A stretch of 35,606 nucleotides of DNA from Candidatus Gastranaerophilales bacterium (GTDB lineage Bacteria; Cyanobacteriota; Vampirovibrionia; Gastranaerophilales; Gastranaerophilaceae): assembly GCA_944322935.1 (NCBI GenBank), contig CALUQO010000028.1, positions 1 through 35,606 on the forward strand, in the 5' to 3' direction. Both the position numbers and the translations under genes were made by a program. Under the pieces are notes generated by a model, which was given only the letters and a program-made list of their open reading frames with translations, did not search any database and was not told the origin of the DNA. Below, piece after piece: positions 32,732 to 35,606 of the stretch (position 1 is the first letter of the stretch; each line of letters opens with the position of its first letter).

Positions 32732-34321
32732 ATGTTTAAGTTTGCTAAATATTTTTTTATAGTATTTTTAATCACAGCCATACTGCCGCTTGTGATTATG
32801 TTTTTGTGGAATAATTCCCAGATGAAAAAGGTTCAGGCTATCATGTCAAAAAATGGTATGGCCAATGGCCGAGCAAAGCTTGAACAAAATTTGAATAACA
32901 ATCTTCTTTTGCAAGAAGGAGAAATTCAAAAAAAATTATATTTCACCCCCAAAATAAAACAAAATATTGATATAATTAAATCCATTTTGGATAAATATAG
33001 TGTAGAAGCTGTCAACATCGATATTTTACAACCTGTATCCACATATGAAAAATATCACGATACTCTCAATATATGTACTCTTTTGCCGCTTGAATACAAT
33101 AATAAGAGTCTTAAAATTTGCAAACCTGTTGATTTGCAAGAAATTAGACCTGCCGGCCCATATAATATAGAATTTAGGTTTGACAGGAATAAAAAGGCTA
33201 CTTCGGCTCAAAATATTGCTATTGATCCTATGTCAACACAAATTTATGACAAAACGGCAGCTATATTTGAACAAATTTTTAATCTTAAAACAAAACCTCA
33301 AAATAGCATTTTCGAAATCAAAAACAGAGATAATAAAATAGCCGGCTATATTTATATTTCTATAGTTTCACGCCCAAGCAGGCTGCAAATTGATAATATT
33401 ATCACTGGATTGTTTATTATGCTGGTCGGTTTTGTTTCAAGCTTTATTATCGGTATGATTATAAACAAAGTCTTTGTTCTGCCGGTAATGGCGCTTTCTA
33501 ATGCAACAAATGAAATTAAAAAGGGCAACTTTGATTTCAGGCTACAAACAAAAAATAATCTTGAGCTTATAAAAAATATCTACAATAGTTTTAATGATAT
33601 GGCTAAAAATCTTGAGGTTAAAGAAAAACTAAGGCAGAGTTTTATTTCTAATTTAACACATGATTTACGTACACCTCTGGTTTCTCAGGCCCAATCTCTG
33701 GAATTAATTTCCCAAAAATTTAAAGAAATAGGACTTCAAAATGAATATGAGCTTGCAAAAAGCCTTGCACAAAATAATGAACATCTGCTCAAAATGGTAA
33801 ATCTAATTCTGGAATCTTACAGTTTTGATTCTCAAAAACTCAAATTAAATATAGAAAAAGTTGACCTTTATGAACTGGTAGAAGGTTGTGAAGAAAAATT
33901 AAAACCGCTTATTAATGACAAAAAGATACAATTCGTGAATAATATTTATAAAGTCGGAACAACAATAGACGGGGATAAATTCCACCTTACACGCGTTTTT
34001 ATGAATATTCTCTCTAACGCCATAGACAATACATCGGAAAATGATTATATAAAAATTAACGCCCACTACGATGATAAAAATGTGGTTATAACCATAGAAG
34101 ACAACGGAAACGGCATAGCTCCGAAAGATTTAAAATTCATATTCGACAGATATTATTCCGGAAAAAGCCTTGAGCGTAAACTGGGCTCGGGCTTTGGCCT
34201 TAGCGTATGCCAGAGACTGATTAACATGCATCACGGCACAATAACTGCAGAAAGTAAAATAAACAAATTTACAAGATTTACAATAACCCTTCCCCAAAAT
34301 CAAAATAAAGAGGAAAAATAA
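32732..34321 (+). CDS. Membrane sensor histidine kinase
   Basis: A 529-residue kinase. A membrane helix at ~5-26, an extracytoplasmic sensor region of ~200 residues without a family I recognise, a second helix at ~227-250 (ITGLFIMLVGFVSSFIIGMII), a HAMP domain, the H-box FISNLTHDLRTPL with the phospho-acceptor His310, and the ATPase boxes: MNILSNAIDNT (N), EDNGNGIAPKDLKFIFDRYY (G1/F) and LGSGFGLSVCQRL (G2). It is a HisKA-type kinase, although its partner has a NarL-type output. It overlaps the regulator gene by one base (TAATG), which fits a dedicated pair. The signal is unknown. Confidence 0.93.
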   Translation: MFKFAKYFFIVFLITAILPLVIMFLWNNSQMKKVQAIMSKNGMANGRAKLEQNLNNNLLLQEGEIQKKLYFTPKIKQNIDIIKSILDKYSVEAVNIDILQPVSTYEKYHDTLNICTLLPLEYNNKSLKICKPVDLQEIRPAGPYNIEFRFDRNKKATSAQNIAIDPMSTQIYDKTAAIFEQIFNLKTKPQNSIFEIKNRDNKIAGYIYISIVSRPSRLQIDNIITGLFIMLVGFVSSFIIGMIINKVFVLPVMALSNATNEIKKGNFDFRLQTKNNLELIKNIYNSFNDMAKNLEVKEKLRQSFISNLTHDLRTPLVSQAQSLELISQKFKEIGLQNEYELAKSLAQNNEHLLKMVNLILESYSFDSQKLKLNIEKVDLYELVEGCEEKLKPLINDKKIQFVNNIYKVGTTIDGDKFHLTRVFMNILSNAIDNTSENDYIKINAHYDDKNVVITIEDNGNGIAPKDLKFIFDRYYSGKSLERKLGSGFGLSVCQRLINMHHGTITAESKINKFTRFTITLPQNQNKEEK

Positions 34322-34971
34322 TGGAAATTTTAATAGTTGAAGATTATCTGCACACAAGAAAAACAACAGCATACGGTTTAAAAATAAAAATACCGGATGT
34401 AATCATATCGGAAGCCGACAACGGACAGGCTGCAATTAACTATGTAAAAGCCGGCAATAAACCCGATATAATACTTATGGATATTTCCATGCCGGTTATG
34501 AACGGCATAGATGCCGCTTTGCATATAAAAAATATGCTGCCTGACACAAAAATAATTATGCTGACATCATTCAGCGAAAAGAAACTTGTGCTTTCAGCAT
34601 TTAAGTCCGGCGCGAACGCATACTGTTTAAAAAATATAAAACTTGATGAACTTGTTAATGTAATTCATACGGTTTTAAACGGAGCAATATGGATAGACCC
34701 GTCTATTGCACAGTTTATACTGGAAATAATGCAGTCAAATATAGCCGATACCCAAACGCAGGAACAATCAGTTTATGACTTTGACCTGACAGCAAGGGAA
34801 AAAGATATATTAAAGCTTGTTGCTGCAGGTAAATCAAACAAAGAAATAGCAGATGAGTTAATTTTATCGATACATACTGTTAAAAATCACCTGAAAAACA
34901 TACTGCAAAAACTATGCGTTGAGGACAGAACACAAGCTGCAATCCTTGCCATAAAAGAAAAACTTGTATAA
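34321..34971 (+). CDS. NarL/FixJ-family response regulator
   Basis: A 216-residue regulator. The receiver domain (~1-120) has the acidic pair Glu7/Asp8, the phospho-acceptor Asp54 (ILMDISMP), Thr82 and Lys104 (AYCLKN). The DNA-binding LuxR-type domain is at ~150-212: LTAREKDILKLVAAGKSNKEIADELILSIHTVKNHL. GAGGAA precedes the ATG. It is co-transcribed with the kinase and its transcript ends at a strong hairpin at 35120. Target genes cannot be read from the window. Confidence 0.95.
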   Translation: MEILIVEDYLHTRKTTAYGLKIKIPDVIISEADNGQAAINYVKAGNKPDIILMDISMPVMNGIDAALHIKNMLPDTKIIMLTSFSEKKLVLSAFKSGANAYCLKNIKLDELVNVIHTVLNGAIWIDPSIAQFILEIMQSNIADTQTQEQSVYDFDLTAREKDILKLVAAGKSNKEIADELILSIHTVKNHLKNILQKLCVEDRTQAAILAIKEKLV

Positions 34972-35119
34972 TTGTAATCCGCGTGCAAAATAGCCCCGCG
35001 GGGTCATTGCCGATTACATAAATGAAATTATAATAGAATATGTAAAGAGAAATCCCTGACACGATATCAGAACAGCTCACACTAACTATCACATCAGTTC
35101 AGTTGTAAAATTCTCTTTA

Positions 35120-35151
35120 AAAAGGCTATTCGTCCCTGTGAATAGCCTTTT
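35120..35151 (+). terminator. Intrinsic terminator of the two-component operon
   Basis: AAAAGGCTATTC pairs perfectly over 12 bp with GAATAGCCTTTT around an 8-nt loop. The A- and T-runs at the ends let it work for either strand. It lies about 150 bp after the regulator stop. Confidence 0.85.
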
Positions 35152-35170
35152 ACCTTATATAAAAATAAAA

Positions 35171-35193
35171 AACAGAAATGATGAATTTCTGTT
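35171..35193. terminator. Second hairpin before the right-end array
   Basis: AACAGAAAT and ATTTCTGTT form a perfect 9-bp stem with a 5-nt loop, followed by a T-rich stretch. It may back up the previous terminator or stop transcription coming from the array side. Confidence 0.6.
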
Positions 35194-35210
35194 CTTTATT
35201 AGATATGCCC

Positions 35211-35606
35211 GCCGTTGTGAGATAAATGAAATTTATCGAACGAAGCAATCTTTGATTGCACAGGCGGAAAAAATATAAGGTGTGTGAAACTCGCAGGGGT
35301 TCGAGAACTCGAAGCCCGAAGAGTGTAACCGTTCCAAACCGCCGTTGTGAGATAAATGAAATTTATCGAACGAAGCAATCTCTGATTGCACAGGCGGAAA
35401 AAAATATAAGGTGTGTGAAACTCGCAGGGGTTCGAGAACTCGAAGCCCGAAGAGTGTAACCGTTCCAAACCGCCGTTGTGAGATAAATGAAATTTATCGA
35501 ACGAAGCAATCTCTGATTGCACAGGCGGAAAAAAATATAAGGTGTGTGAAACTCGCAGGGGTTCGAGAACTCGAAGCCCGAAGAGTGTAACCGTTCCAAA
35601 CCGCCG
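35211..35606. repeat. 130-131-bp tandem palindrome array at the window end
   Basis: GCCGTTGTGAGATAAATG begins at 35211, 35341 and 35472, and the next unit starts at 35603, so three units (130, 131, 131 bp) are seen and the array continues beyond the window. Each unit holds GATAAAT/ATTTATC, GCAATC/GATTGC and TTCGAG/CTCGAA hairpins; CCGCC...GGCGG can close the first two into a larger fold. The first unit differs in one hairpin loop (TTT against TCT) and an A-run by one base. Open frames across the array on either strand mirror the period and are not taken as genes. Confidence 0.92.

Noticed and set aside
35199-35599. Open frames across the right-end array
   Set aside because: They mirror the repeat; the 130/131-bp unit lengths shift the frame between units, which a real repeat protein would not tolerate.

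Overview
This AT-rich window (28 protein genes, one tRNA gene, several repeat arrays) most resembles a non-photosynthetic relative of Cyanobacteria, i.e. the Melainabacteria / Vampirovibrionia, perhaps a gut Gastranaerophilales member. The hints are an efp-accB gene pair as in Cyanobacteria, flagellar export genes in a gut-type AT-rich genome, a Gly-rich membrane protein that looks lineage-specific, and very palindrome-rich intergenic DNA. This placement is an inference from gene content, not a computed phylogeny. The standard code is used (TGA and TAA both act as stops; TTG starts occur).

Layout, left to right. 1-1209: a tRNA-Lys(CTT) gene on the minus strand, sandwiched between repeats that contain fragments of its own two ends; the left side is a 273-bp tandem repeat with six hairpins per unit. 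1210-4664 (minus): a four-gene overlapping operon for a surface or envelope function (small secreted protein, NoeA-like methyltransferase, membrane sulfatase-like enzyme, Rossmann-like protein). 4736-5476 (plus): a GatD-like glutamine amidotransferase. 5493-13067 (minus): a flagellar basal-body/export operon, fliF - FliG-like - fliH - flhA - fliI, interrupted between fliF and the FliG-like gene by a 120-bp tandem palindrome array. 13278-17755 (minus): a pentein (agmatine-deiminase-like) enzyme, a secreted alpha/beta-hydrolase that has lost catalytic residues, a degenerate HD-GYP protein and a Gly-rich membrane protein. 17765-18472: a mosaic of interspersed repeats. 18473-20083: a fused GT-D/GT2 glycosyltransferase, divergent from an XRE regulator. 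20793-23969: a large SWIM-SNF2 helicase. 23992-26765 (minus): GT2 polysaccharide synthase plus TrmA/RlmD-family RNA methyltransferase. 26924-28015 (plus): coaD plus a coiled-coil protein. 28210-29929 (minus): folK plus a BaiN/HI0933 flavoprotein. 30081-32661 (plus): efp, accB, accC (translation factor and the first step of fatty-acid synthesis). 32732-34971 (plus): a histidine kinase/NarL-type regulator pair ending in a strong terminator. 35211-35606: a 130-131-bp tandem palindrome array running off the window.

The most unusual content is the intergenic DNA. At least three unrelated loci carry tandem units built of short perfect hairpins. Two loci share the same flanks around different hairpins, and one array has an A-B-B-A order of equal-length alternative hairpin cores. 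A second theme is gene starts lying 6-9 nt after a good -10 box, which predicts leaderless mRNAs. A third is a run of enzyme-fold proteins (hydrolase, HD-GYP) that keep the fold but have lost key catalytic residues.
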